Shown here piece by piece: positions 33,093-41,667 of a stretch of 58,055 bases of DNA. The stretch is from NCBI GenBank assembly GCA_045541495.1, contig JAZQJE010000048.1, forward strand, positions 1 through 58,055. Reading direction: 5' to 3'. Made by a program: the position numbers and the translations under genes. Position 1 is the first letter of the stretch, and each line of letters begins with the position of its first letter. The DNA is from RGIG3009 sp045541495 (lineage in GTDB: Bacteria; Bacillota; Clostridia; Oscillospirales; Acutalibacteraceae). The notes below the pieces were generated by a model. It was given only the letters and a program-made list of their open reading frames with translations, searched no databases and was not told where the DNA came from.

Positions 33093-34403
33093 CTCTAACG
33101 TTCCATATACCATATAGCCGGACGGCTCTTGTGTATCGTAATAGACCCATACACTGGGATACTTCGGCACTTCAATACGAGCACTGTATCGCACAGAACC
33201 GCTGCCGGTACTGTTGGTAGCATCCAGCACAACCCGCAGATCACCGGAGTTGATCTGCCGTAACGTGCCGGAGGGGCCGCATATCACAATATCGGTAAGT
33301 TTTTGGCTTTGCAATGTCAGCATCTTATCTGCCGGCAAATTTTCCACCACCACATCGTCAACATTGTTGATCGTATACGACAAATTTTTGGTCGTATATT
33401 GACCGATATTCAATTTGATGATCACTTCGGTATCTTCCAACACCCGAACGGTGGACGGTACATTCAACGTTACCAAAATCTCCGAATTATCCGGCGTTAA
33501 GTGATTAAAATCGAAAACGCCCAAATTCGCCACGATTCCCGCCACGTTTTCCAGTTCCTGCGCTTCACCCACAAGGGTGACCGTATTCATGGAAAGAGAA
33601 GCCAGCGAATTCGACGAAAGGCCCGCAGGTACATTCAACAATTCATAGGTGAGATCCACTTTTTTCTGCACCCATACGGGCACCGTCAGATCGATGGTAT
33701 TGCTGTTCGGTGTTAAGAATTGGCAATTGGCAAGATCCACCGCCGCTCCCTGCTCATCCAAAGCAATCATCTTGGCGGAATAGCGCGTGGTATTGGCAAT
33801 CACTTCGGCATTTTCCACTTTGGCAACAATAGAACTGATCTGATTGATAACCGTGCGCGGTCCTTCCAACCGTACGATCCCGTTCGGCGCAGCAGTGGTA
33901 TCCAACACCACATCACCGATCTGCTGATTTTTCTCATCGGCAACCGTGATAGCGGAAATATCCGTTGCCAACAGGAACTCCGCCGCAACCCAATAATCGC
34001 AATCCACCGTTACTTCTCGCGGATAGATATCCACAATCTCATAGTCAGTCGACCGTCCGCCTTTGGAAGCGGTCAATTGCAATACCGATTCACCGGGGCC
34101 TTGCACATCGGAATAGTTGGGACGGATGACAATATCATCGCTGCTCAAATTAAACACGACCGAACGAGGGCCTTGCACCTTGACCGACACGGTGAAGCTG
34201 TCTTCCCCGATCACCCGAAGGTCATTATATCCCGCGATGGTATTAGTGAGATCCACCGTTACCTGCGCGGCAAATTCACGAGTGGTAATATTACTGGGGC
34301 CAAAGGACACCAATGCCCATACCGCTATGGCGATCACAATGGAAACCACGATCATAAACCGATCGTTATGCAACAATTTATTTAAAGACCATTTTGTTTT
34401 CAT
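33090..34403 (-). CDS. ybbR: YbbR-domain protein (CdaR-like)
   Basis: 437 aa: one N-terminal membrane helix (FMIVVSIVIAIAVWALVSF, about 16-34) and an extracellular array of four YbbR-like beta domains. In Firmicutes CdaR is the regulatory partner of the diadenylate cyclase CdaA; here the start codon overlaps cdaA by 4 nt, which supports that pairing. The glmM gene that commonly follows is absent. ATG 34403 is the first residue of the conserved N-terminus (MKTKWSLNKLL). Confidence 0.9.
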   Translation of the reverse strand: MKTKWSLNKLLHNDRFMIVVSIVIAIAVWALVSFGPSNITTREFAAQVTVDLTNTIAGYNDLRVIGEDSFTVSVKVQGPRSVVFNLSSDDIVIRPNYSDVQGPGESVLQLTASKGGRSTDYEIVDIYPREVTVDCDYWVAAEFLLATDISAITVADEKNQQIGDVVLDTTAAPNGIVRLEGPRTVINQISSIVAKVENAEVIANTTRYSAKMIALDEQGAAVDLANCQFLTPNSNTIDLTVPVWVQKKVDLTYELLNVPAGLSSNSLASLSMNTVTLVGEAQELENVAGIVANLGVFDFNHLTPDNSEILVTLNVPSTVRVLEDTEVIIKLNIGQYTTKNLSYTINNVDDVVVENLPADKMLTLQSQKLTDIVICGPSGTLRQINSGDLRVVLDATNSTGSGSVRYSARIEVPKYPSVWVYYDTQEPSGYMVYGTLE

Positions 34404-35296
34404 TTGGAGAACCACCCCCGAATCTTTGAAAACAAACCGCCTTCTTTTCTCTCGGCATCCGAACGGACGTTTTTCCATACCAATTCGTTTTCCAATTCAA
34501 TACGAAGGCTTTCCGCCGTGAAATCACGGATCAGCTGTCCGTCTTTCGCCACAGAGATGATACCGGTTTCTTCCGACACGATTACAACCAACGCATCGGA
34601 ATTCTCGCTCATGCCCACACCGGCACGATGACGAGTACCTAAACTGCGGCTGATGGAAACATTATCGGACAAGGGCAAAATACAGCCTGCAGCATACACT
34701 TTTCCATCTCTCATAATGGTAGCGCCGTCATGGAGAGGGGCCTTGTTGAAAAAGATGTTGCCGATCAATTCGCCGGTAGCATCGGCATTCAGTTCTGTTC
34801 CGGATTTAGCGATTTCGCCCAAACGGGTATTCCGTTCAAAAACGATCAAGGCACCCATTTTCTCCCGTTTAAGAATACTGACGCCGTTGCACACAGCGGC
34901 GATCGCAGTCTTCCATTTGTCGATATATTGCTGGGTCTCCTCTTCGTTCATCCCGAAGATCTTGATTTTCCCCATAAAACCTGAATGTCCGACACGTTCT
35001 AAAGCCCGTCGAATTTCCGGTTGGAAAATCACCACCAACACGATCAAGGCATTATCAAACAACATTTGAAGCAAGTATTTCATCGCCGTCAAGTTCAACA
35101 AATGCGCGCCACCGTACGCGAGACCCAACAATATAAAACCTTTTAACAATTGCTCCGCACGGGAATCGCGCACCAGTTTAATGAGCCAATAGACCGTGAA
35201 TGCCACCAACAAGATGTCGATCGTATCGGTAAACAACTGGTAATTGCTTATGAAATTCAGAATGCTGTCAAAAATCCCCGAAAGAAATTTTCCCAT
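34400..35296 (-). CDS. cdaA: diadenylate cyclase CdaA
   Basis: 298 aa; makes c-di-AMP from two ATP at the membrane. Three N-terminal helices (about 24-92) precede the DAC domain with catalytic DGA (190-192) and RHR (222-224, GTRHRAGVGMS). The C-terminal basic tail is longer than the core domain. It controls potassium and osmotic balance and cell-wall state in Firmicutes. Own promoter; co-transcribed with ybbR. Confidence 0.96.
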   Translation of the reverse strand: MGKFLSGIFDSILNFISNYQLFTDTIDILLVAFTVYWLIKLVRDSRAEQLLKGFILLGLAYGGAHLLNLTAMKYLLQMLFDNALIVLVVIFQPEIRRALERVGHSGFMGKIKIFGMNEEETQQYIDKWKTAIAAVCNGVSILKREKMGALIVFERNTRLGEIAKSGTELNADATGELIGNIFFNKAPLHDGATIMRDGKVYAAGCILPLSDNVSISRSLGTRHRAGVGMSENSDALVVIVSEETGIISVAKDGQLIRDFTAESLRIELENELVWKNVRSDAERKEGGLFSKIRGWFSK

Positions 35297-35338
35297 TCTG
35301 AACCACCTACCCTTACCTTCAAATTCGTATTCACTTTC

Positions 35339-35366
35339 ATTGTACCATACAATCTGTTGATTTCAA
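35339..35366 (-). promoter_or_regulatory. sigma-A promoter of cdaA-ybbR
   Basis: TTGAAA (35361-35366), 16 nt, TACAAT (35339-35344) on the minus strand, overlapping the last codon of the cysteine desulfurase. Confidence 0.65.
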
Positions 35367-36511
35367 GTTTTTCTTGAAATTTTACTCAATTTTTTGCATA
35401 CTGTTTCCATCTCTTGCATGGTCGTAAACGCCGACGGCGACAATCGTACCGTTCCGCTCGACAGCGTGTCGGCATGCGTGTGCGCTAATGGCGCGCAATG
35501 GAGCCCCGCACGCACCGCGATTCCCTCCTCACTCAACCACGCGGCCACCTCTTCACTGCGGCAGTTACCGAGATTGACGGAAAGCAGCGGTACTGTCGTC
35601 TGTCCCATGGTCGATACAGGCGTATACAGTTGAACGGCAGAATTGTTGCGCATCATAGCACAAAAATATCGCATAACCACTGTTTCGTGCTTAGCGATCA
35701 CCGCGATTCCTTTTTGACATAGCCACCGCATACCCGCATGCAACCCGCAAATACCGGGGACATTGATCGTACCGCTTTCAAAACGGTCGGGTAGATCCTC
35801 GGGTTGTTGCTTTAGTAGCGACACGCTGCCCGTACCGCCTTCAATCAAAGTGTCTAATGATCGTTCGTTACGACACAATAACATGCCCGTCCCCATCGGC
35901 CCATACAACCCCTTGTGACCCGGCATACATAAATAATCAATATCATCCAGTTTCATGTGAAGCGGCAAGATCCCCGCGCTTTGCGCCGCATCTACGGCAA
36001 ACGGAACTCCGAAACGGTGTGCCAATTTGCCGATTTGACGAATAGGTAATATCGTACCAAACACATTTGACGCGTGCGTACACAAGATCAGTCGTGTATC
36101 GGGGCGGATACATCGTCTAAAATTTTCTACCGTCTTGTCGGGCGCGTTATCCACCACAACCGCAGTACTGTAGGTAACCCCTTTATCCGCCAACGCTTCC
36201 AAAGGGCGAATAACGGAATTGTGTTCCAGATCCGATATCACTGCGTGTCCGCCTTTGCCTAAAATGCCTTTCAACACGATATTCAGTGCCATTGTACAAT
36301 TGGACGTAAAGATAACGCGTGTCGGGTCGTCTAACCCAAATAATTCGGCTGCTGTTTCTCGACAAGCGTATATTTCTTCGGCAGTTTCCATCGCCATGCG
36401 ATGACCGCCGCGACCGGGATTGGCTCCGTACCGTTCCATCGCTCGCCATACCGCCTGCTTCACCACGTCAGGTTTCGGCCATGTGGTAGCGGCATTGTCT
36501 AAATAGATCAT
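35363..36511 (-). CDS. cysteine desulfurase-like class V aminotransferase
   Basis: 382-aa PLP enzyme. N-terminus IYLDNAATTWPKP, the PLP lysine K200 in MPGHKGLYGPMGTG, and the persulfide-forming Cys C339 in RAGLHCAPLAH. The GLHCAPLAH arrangement places it with SufS/CsdB-like enzymes that supply sulfur or selenium. It directly follows a DUF3343 gene (TAATG overlap), and no suf or isc scaffold gene is near, so delivery to a DUF3343 acceptor is plausible. The frame upstream of ATG 36511 is a shadow of the DUF3343 gene. Confidence 0.9.
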   Translation of the reverse strand: MIYLDNAATTWPKPDVVKQAVWRAMERYGANPGRGGHRMAMETAEEIYACRETAAELFGLDDPTRVIFTSNCTMALNIVLKGILGKGGHAVISDLEHNSVIRPLEALADKGVTYSTAVVVDNAPDKTVENFRRCIRPDTRLILCTHASNVFGTILPIRQIGKLAHRFGVPFAVDAAQSAGILPLHMKLDDIDYLCMPGHKGLYGPMGTGMLLCRNERSLDTLIEGGTGSVSLLKQQPEDLPDRFESGTINVPGICGLHAGMRWLCQKGIAVIAKHETVVMRYFCAMMRNNSAVQLYTPVSTMGQTTVPLLSVNLGNCRSEEVAAWLSEEGIAVRAGLHCAPLAHTHADTLSSGTVRLSPSAFTTMQEMETVCKKLSKISRKT

Positions 36512-36738
36512 TAACCTCGGCCGCCGTTCTCTGACCGATTCACGCGTAGACCGGCTTCTTGTAACAAGGCACGTGCTTTTGCGCCATCGCCTTTTACCAA
36601 CAACCGATATCCACAACCGTTATTGTCTCCCGCTTGAAAGGCACGTTGTACGTGCGCCGTAAATCCCCGCCGCTCTAATATGGTTTTTCCTCGTATAGCA
36701 TTGGTTACCGAACTGACATTGAGTGTTGTCCATTCCAT
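36511..36738 (-). CDS. DUF3343 family protein
   Basis: 75 aa, a complete DUF3343: LERRGFTAHVQRAFQAGDNNGCGYRLLVKGD with one Cys in GCGY, then ALLQEAGLRV. The family resembles putative Se/S-carrier proteins and is usually found beside a cysteine desulfurase, as here. GAGGTG RBS. The biochemical role is an inference from neighbourhood. Confidence 0.82.
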   Translation of the reverse strand: MEWTTLNVSSVTNAIRGKTILERRGFTAHVQRAFQAGDNNGCGYRLLVKGDGAKARALLQEAGLRVNRSENGGRG

Positions 36739-36846
36739 CGTATCACCTCATTTACAAAATATATCAGTCAATCACTATCAGTATATGCTCAAAAACAAAA
36801 CATGGAACAACCGTTGCTTTTGCCCATTAAAACTTTCCATGCAGAC

Positions 36847-36875
36847 TTGTACTTTGTGAGAAATTGTGGTATACT
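36847..36875 (+). promoter_or_regulatory. sigma-A promoter of the MATE operon
   Basis: TTGTAC (36847-36852), 17 nt, TATACT (36870-36875). Confidence 0.72.
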
Positions 36876-36906
36876 GTTACGAAGCATCCGAAAGGCAGGC
36901 GACAAC

Positions 36907-38283
36907 ATGAATCGGTTTATTCATCGTATAAGCGGTAAACACGAAACCGACATGACCGAAGGCAGTATCGCCCGCCATTTACTGTTGTTTGCCCTCCCCC
37001 TTTTGTTGGGAAATATTTTCCAGCAACTATACAACACCGTCGACACGTGGGTCGTGGGCAATTATGTCAGCAACGAAGCCTTTTCCGCAGTCGGTACGGT
37101 GGGACCCGTCATTAACACCCTAATCGGCTTTTTCATGGGCTTTTCCAGCGGCGCCGGTGTGGTCATTTCTCAATATTACGGTGCTAAGCGCTTCGATAAG
37201 GTGCATGATGCCGTGCATACATCTTTAGTCGTCACCTTATTGCTGGGCGTGCTGTTCACGGGTGTCGGAATCGCCATGACACCGTTTATGTTACGTCTAA
37301 TGAATACCCCCGCGGAAGTTTTGCCGCAATCCACCACCTATTTGACGGTATATTTCAGCGGTATTGCAGGACTGCTGTTGTACAACATCGGATCGGGGAT
37401 TTTACGAGCGGTAGGCGACTCTACCCGCCCCTTTTATTTCTTGCTGATCTCCGCTGTCACCAACACGATCTTAGATCTGTTTTTTGTTTTGGTATGCGGC
37501 ATGGGGGTAGAAGGAGTAGCATTGGCTACGATTATTGCTCAAGGCCTCTCTGCCCTATTGATTCTCATCACCCTCATGCGCAGTAATACCTGTATCCGCG
37601 TTACTATACGGGATCTGCGTATTCACACCGATATGATCCTCAAAATTATCAAGATCGGGTTTCCTGCGGCATTGCAAATGGCAATTACCTCATTCTCCAA
37701 CGTGTTCGTCCAATCGTATATCAACTATTTCGGTCCCGATGCCATGTCGGGATGGACGGCTTATGCTAAGATCGATCAACTGATCTTGCTGCCCATGCAA
37801 TCCTTATCGTTGGCTTCTACCACGTTTGTGGGCCAAAATTTGGGAATCAACAATGTTCCTCGCGCCAAACGCGGTATTCGCACGGCATTAGGACTCGCCG
37901 TTGCTTCCACCGCCTTGCTAATGATTCCCGTTTTATGGTTTGCACCGCAATTAACGGCATTCTTCAACAGCAAACCCGAAGTTGTGGATTACGGTTCTCT
38001 ATTATTGCGCACCATTTCCCCGTTTTATGTTTTATGTTGCGTAAACCAGATCTACGCCGCCGCTCTACGGGGATCGGGCGACAGCCGCACGCCGATGATC
38101 GTGATGTTGACCTCCTTTGTTTTCTTTCGGCAGCTCTACCTCTTCATCGTATCGCGGTATATTTCCAATACGCTTCTCCCCATCGCCATGAGTTATCCCG
38201 CCGGATGGCTGTTGTGCAGTATCGTCATGGTGCTCTATTTCCGAAAAGCCTCTCTCGCCCGTCATCGGGTAGTGGAAGATTGA
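36907..38283 (+). CDS. MATE family efflux transporter
   Basis: 458-aa membrane protein, twelve predicted helices in two pseudo-repeats; PLLLGNIFQQLYNTVDTWVVG near the N-terminus and the matching region after residue 240 (FPAALQMAITSFSNVFVQSYI) are typical of the NorM/DinF group. It exports drugs or metabolites using an ion gradient. ATG 36907 starts the conserved part. It is the first gene of a plus-strand operon with three uncharacterised genes. Confidence 0.92.
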   Translation: MNRFIHRISGKHETDMTEGSIARHLLLFALPLLLGNIFQQLYNTVDTWVVGNYVSNEAFSAVGTVGPVINTLIGFFMGFSSGAGVVISQYYGAKRFDKVHDAVHTSLVVTLLLGVLFTGVGIAMTPFMLRLMNTPAEVLPQSTTYLTVYFSGIAGLLLYNIGSGILRAVGDSTRPFYFLLISAVTNTILDLFFVLVCGMGVEGVALATIIAQGLSALLILITLMRSNTCIRVTIRDLRIHTDMILKIIKIGFPAALQMAITSFSNVFVQSYINYFGPDAMSGWTAYAKIDQLILLPMQSLSLASTTFVGQNLGINNVPRAKRGIRTALGLAVASTALLMIPVLWFAPQLTAFFNSKPEVVDYGSLLLRTISPFYVLCCVNQIYAAALRGSGDSRTPMIVMLTSFVFFRQLYLFIVSRYISNTLLPIAMSYPAGWLLCSIVMVLYFRKASLARHRVVED

Positions 38284-38301
38284 TATAACCGAGGTGTCAT
38301 A

Positions 38302-38637
38302 ATGATGCGCTGGTTTTTTCGAAAACGATCCGCCGTTCCCGATGGGTTGGAACGATTGGACGGCAAACTTATCTCCTACGCTGTTCGCCGCGATCCCGAA
38401 GGCGAGGTAGTCATCGGTAAAGATGGTCGCATCTGCGCTGCCACCGAAAAATTAGAATTGCGCTTTTTAAACGGTACAGTCCCTTTTGCCTGTCCCATAT
38501 CTACCATGCAATTTGGAGATTTGATGAGCCATAACGGTGTGATTATCACCGGTGATGACGAAGTAACCGGCACCCGCATTTCCGTGGTGGCCTACTATAA
38601 ATACTACCGACAAATCAAAAGGGGGTACGATCAATGA
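38302..38637 (+). CDS. hypothetical protein (111 aa)
   Basis: A small soluble protein, no signal peptide or membrane segment. The central part is beta-rich (GKLISYAVRRDPEGEVVIG... LELRFLNGTVPFACPISTMQFGDLMSHNGVIITGDDEV). I do not recognise a family. GAGGTG precedes the ATG, and the TGA overlaps the next start, so it is coupled to the LamG-like gene. It may be a cytosolic partner of the exported proteins that follow. Confidence 0.7.
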   Translation: MMRWFFRKRSAVPDGLERLDGKLISYAVRRDPEGEVVIGKDGRICAATEKLELRFLNGTVPFACPISTMQFGDLMSHNGVIITGDDEVTGTRISVVAYYKYYRQIKRGYDQ

Positions 38638-39608
38638 GATGTACATGTTTACTGACCATCTGCCTTGCTATGGCGTTTTTGTTATGCTATCCTGCTGCCG
38701 CGGCGCCCGACGACAACTTGAACGCCAATTATTTGGATATGGTGGTATCCGACCCCGAAGAGATCCACAGCCGTGTACAATATTATCAAGGAAAATACCA
38801 CACCGATCCGGAAGATTTCATGTGGGTAGACGGCCGAAATGGTGAAATGGCTGTAGAATTAAACGGTAACAATCAATCGGTGCGCCTCACCGCGGTACAA
38901 TCAGCGGCGCTGAATGAGTTTACCCTTTCTTCTTGGGTGTATTGGTATGGAAACAACACCACTGACGGTCAACCGTTTCTGACCATGTATCGCAACGAAA
39001 GCCATTATTTGCAGGTGTTTCTTCATAAACAGGATAAAACTCAACAGGTAAACGGTATCTACATGATCTGGACCACACCTGATATGGAGCCCATCGCACT
39101 ATTTACGCCTGCAACCGATAACACGTCTTTTGCTTTTCCCGAAAACGAGTGGCACCATGTGGCAATCACCGTATCCGACACCGCCTTTTCCCTATACATC
39201 GACGGTGTTCGACAACTTCATGCTGACATTGACAGGGACCTCAAAGGCATGCGTTTTCGCAATTTCTGCATCGGCGCGGGATACGGCACCGAGCCTTGCT
39301 TACACGCTCGCTTGCAAAACACCGTTTTGTACACATCGGTGTTGAGCGATAATCAGGTGGCATTACTGGCACAAGACAAAGACCCCTTGTCAGACGACAT
39401 CGCCGTTATCACCACTGGTTCTTTAGCGACCCGCCCCACGACTATTCTCACCCACGTATCCCATACAGAAGTCGAGGAATCTACATCTGCGCGCACAGTG
39501 GGGTTGATCATTCTGTTATCGATTGTGGTATTGTTGGTACTGTCGTTATCCATACTGTTCAGTATTCAAGAAAGCCGTCGAAGAAGGAACGGAGGCGATG
39601 CCCAATGA
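38634..39608 (+). CDS. exported membrane-anchored LamG/concanavalin-like domain protein
   Basis: 324 aa. Signal peptide 1-24 (cut near AAAA-P), a LamG/laminin-G-like jelly roll at about 75-247 (FTLSSWVYWYG, NEWHHVAITVSDTAFSLYIDG, CIGAGYGTEPCLHARLQNTVLY), a Thr-rich stem, one membrane helix (289-310) and a basic tail QESRRRRNG. It would display a carbohydrate- or protein-binding lectin-like domain outside the cell. Overlaps both neighbours, so it is the middle of a tight three-gene set. Confidence 0.8.
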   Translation: MRCTCLLTICLAMAFLLCYPAAAAPDDNLNANYLDMVVSDPEEIHSRVQYYQGKYHTDPEDFMWVDGRNGEMAVELNGNNQSVRLTAVQSAALNEFTLSSWVYWYGNNTTDGQPFLTMYRNESHYLQVFLHKQDKTQQVNGIYMIWTTPDMEPIALFTPATDNTSFAFPENEWHHVAITVSDTAFSLYIDGVRQLHADIDRDLKGMRFRNFCIGAGYGTEPCLHARLQNTVLYTSVLSDNQVALLAQDKDPLSDDIAVITTGSLATRPTTILTHVSHTEVEESTSARTVGLIILLSIVVLLVLSLSILFSIQESRRRRNGGDAQ

Positions 39609-40243
39609 AATGTATCTTTTCTCTTTTAATGGTTGTCATCCTCCTTTCCTTGTCTGCTTCCGCCGCAGCGGGCAACACCACACAAGTGATGGAAATTACC
39701 GATACGGACGACACCGTTGTCGTCGCAGTTACACAACCCGTTACTTTTTGGGAATCCCCCACACTGCGCGCCGGTGAATCCGTTATAACGGACGGTACGT
39801 TAACCGTGACCAATACCACCGATTCCTCCTATGGGCTGTCCTTCCGTTCCGTAACCTTTCCGTACAGCGATTCCGCCGCCTTAGAATATTTAAATCATCT
39901 GCACCTTACGGTTAAACAAGAAGAAACCGTTCTGTACGAGGGACCCTACAGCGAGATCAACACCCCCGATGCTCTTGCGCTAAACACAAACTTGGCCCCC
40001 GATGAATCGGTCGTTTACACTGTTTCGCTGAAATGCGATTACACCTATACGGGAACTTCCTTTGTAAACGATACTGTTCTGGAATGGAATTTTACGGTAA
40101 CCGACCTCGACACCGCTACCCCCGAACTACCCACAGAATCATTCCATGATCCCCTTTTACGGCAATGGCTTATTGCGGGGATTATCACGGTGGTTTTGCT
40201 GGCTATTACTTTGTATATCCGAAAACAGAAAACTACGGTGTAA
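39605..40243 (+). CDS. exported membrane-anchored hypothetical protein
   Basis: 212 aa: signal peptide 1-22 (SASAAA-G), an extracellular beta-sandwich-like domain with many Thr/Val (LTVTNTTDSSYGLSFRSVTF, LAPDESVVYTVSLKCDYTYTG), a C-terminal membrane helix (about 188-205) and tail IRKQKTTV. The repeated pattern of a basal spacer plus DESVVYT resembles pilin- or camelysin-like domains, but I cannot assign a family. GGAGG RBS; overlaps the LamG gene by 4 nt. Confidence 0.75.
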   Translation: MKCIFSLLMVVILLSLSASAAAGNTTQVMEITDTDDTVVVAVTQPVTFWESPTLRAGESVITDGTLTVTNTTDSSYGLSFRSVTFPYSDSAALEYLNHLHLTVKQEETVLYEGPYSEINTPDALALNTNLAPDESVVYTVSLKCDYTYTGTSFVNDTVLEWNFTVTDLDTATPELPTESFHDPLLRQWLIAGIITVVLLAITLYIRKQKTTV

Positions 40244-40284
40244 AAAATACGGGCGAAGGAACAATCCTTCGCCCGTATTTTTTA
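40243..40284. terminator. bidirectional terminator, LamG operon/gltS
   Basis: AAAATACGGGCGAAGGA, ACA loop, TCCTTCGCCCGTATTTTTT: a 16-bp perfect stem between convergent genes. Confidence 0.88.
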
Positions 40285-41667
40285 TTTTTTTAACAACCGT
40301 TTTTTAAGCGGTGTACGGAATAACAAGAGATTCATAGCAATGAAAAATACGACCAAGATTCCAAAGGTAAGAAGCGGTTTTTGGGGTGCCAGCGTCGCTA
40401 ACAGCATCATGGGGAATCCAAAGACGATAGCGGGAAAGTTTTGATACACCATGTTATCCGAAGCGGGCGTCTGAAAATCTCCGTCTACTTCTCGCAATAA
40501 GATGATTCCTGTACTGGCCGTGCCCGTGAGCATGCCGTACATCATCAAGAATTGTTCCTGTATATAAGCGGGGAACAAGGTCTTGGCTACAATATAGTTA
40601 TACATATAGGTAATGATCGCGCCCACAACACCTAGGAGCAGCAACATTCCCCAATATTTTTCAATCATGTCGATACGGATCGCGGCAATTCCCGCCACTA
40701 CCATAATATCAAAAAAGAAGTTGCAAGCACGGGTGAGGAGAAAATTGTTGGTATATTCTTTCTTGATAATACGTTTCTTTTTTAGGAAATTCATCACGAT
40801 TTTGATAAGCGTAGCCGCTAACACGCCCAACAGAAAATTGAACCCGTAAATAACTGAACGCATACCGGGTAACAACGCGCTCAATGCGTACATCAGTCCG
40901 TACGCCACCAAATAGGCTACCGCGATCAAGGCAATCTGAATGGTCAGTTTATCGATACTTTCCTGCATGGGGATCTCATTATCGGATTCAATATCTTCCG
41001 CCTTTAGCGCAGCCTCTTTTTTATCTGTCAGTTGCAATTTGCCTCTCTTTTTCATAATGTTCAAATGGATCACACCGCCGATACTGGCGCTGAGAAATCC
41101 CATGGCGGCAATGGTAAGACCGAAACTCTTGCCACCCACAAAGCCAAAATCATTTTCATAAATGCTGCCGTAATTTAACGCTTGGCCGGTTCCTTGACCG
41201 TAACCGAACGGTAACAAAACACCTGCTGAGGCAAAGAAATCGTCCATAAATACCGTTGCTAATAAAGTAATGCCGAAACCCGCTACCGCCTGCAATAAGT
41301 AGGTGGAAACGGTGGTCACACCGGTATTAAAGATCTCCACGGTGCGCTGCTTGGTCAACTTGCCGGACGAGCTTTTAAAGGTGGACGCGATAAATCCCAG
41401 TGCCAAGGTGTGATAGGTAAGGACTTCCAGTGTGGTAGCACCGTTGTTGCCGAAAATGGCCAGATCAAACAACGCGTCACCGGTGATCGCCCGATAAATC
41501 CCCGCGATGATCAATAAAATACCGCCGCCAAGAACCGAGGTAGGGATCAGTGATACCCGCAAAAACGGGATGGCTTTTTTCAGCACGTTAGCCACCAATA
41601 ACGCCGCCAACAATATCGCTATCAGCAGATAACTGCCCCATACACTAAAGTCCCAAAAATTCGACAT
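40282..41667 (-). CDS. gltS: sodium/glutamate symporter (GltS family)
   Basis: 461-aa, about ten to twelve membrane helices. The two GltS re-entrant loops are visible as GQGTGQALNYGS and GMLTGTASTGIILLRE. It imports glutamate with sodium. A longer cytosolic linker (KKRGKLQLTDKKEAALKAEDIESDNEI) separates the halves. GGAG sets ATG 41667, 23 nt inside the upstream acyltransferase gene, so the two are coupled. Confidence 0.9.
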   Translation of the reverse strand: MSNFWDFSVWGSYLLIAILLAALLVANVLKKAIPFLRVSLIPTSVLGGGILLIIAGIYRAITGDALFDLAIFGNNGATTLEVLTYHTLALGFIASTFKSSSGKLTKQRTVEIFNTGVTTVSTYLLQAVAGFGITLLATVFMDDFFASAGVLLPFGYGQGTGQALNYGSIYENDFGFVGGKSFGLTIAAMGFLSASIGGVIHLNIMKKRGKLQLTDKKEAALKAEDIESDNEIPMQESIDKLTIQIALIAVAYLVAYGLMYALSALLPGMRSVIYGFNFLLGVLAATLIKIVMNFLKKKRIIKKEYTNNFLLTRACNFFFDIMVVAGIAAIRIDMIEKYWGMLLLLGVVGAIITYMYNYIVAKTLFPAYIQEQFLMMYGMLTGTASTGIILLREVDGDFQTPASDNMVYQNFPAIVFGFPMMLLATLAPQKPLLTFGILVVFFIAMNLLLFRTPLKKRLLKK

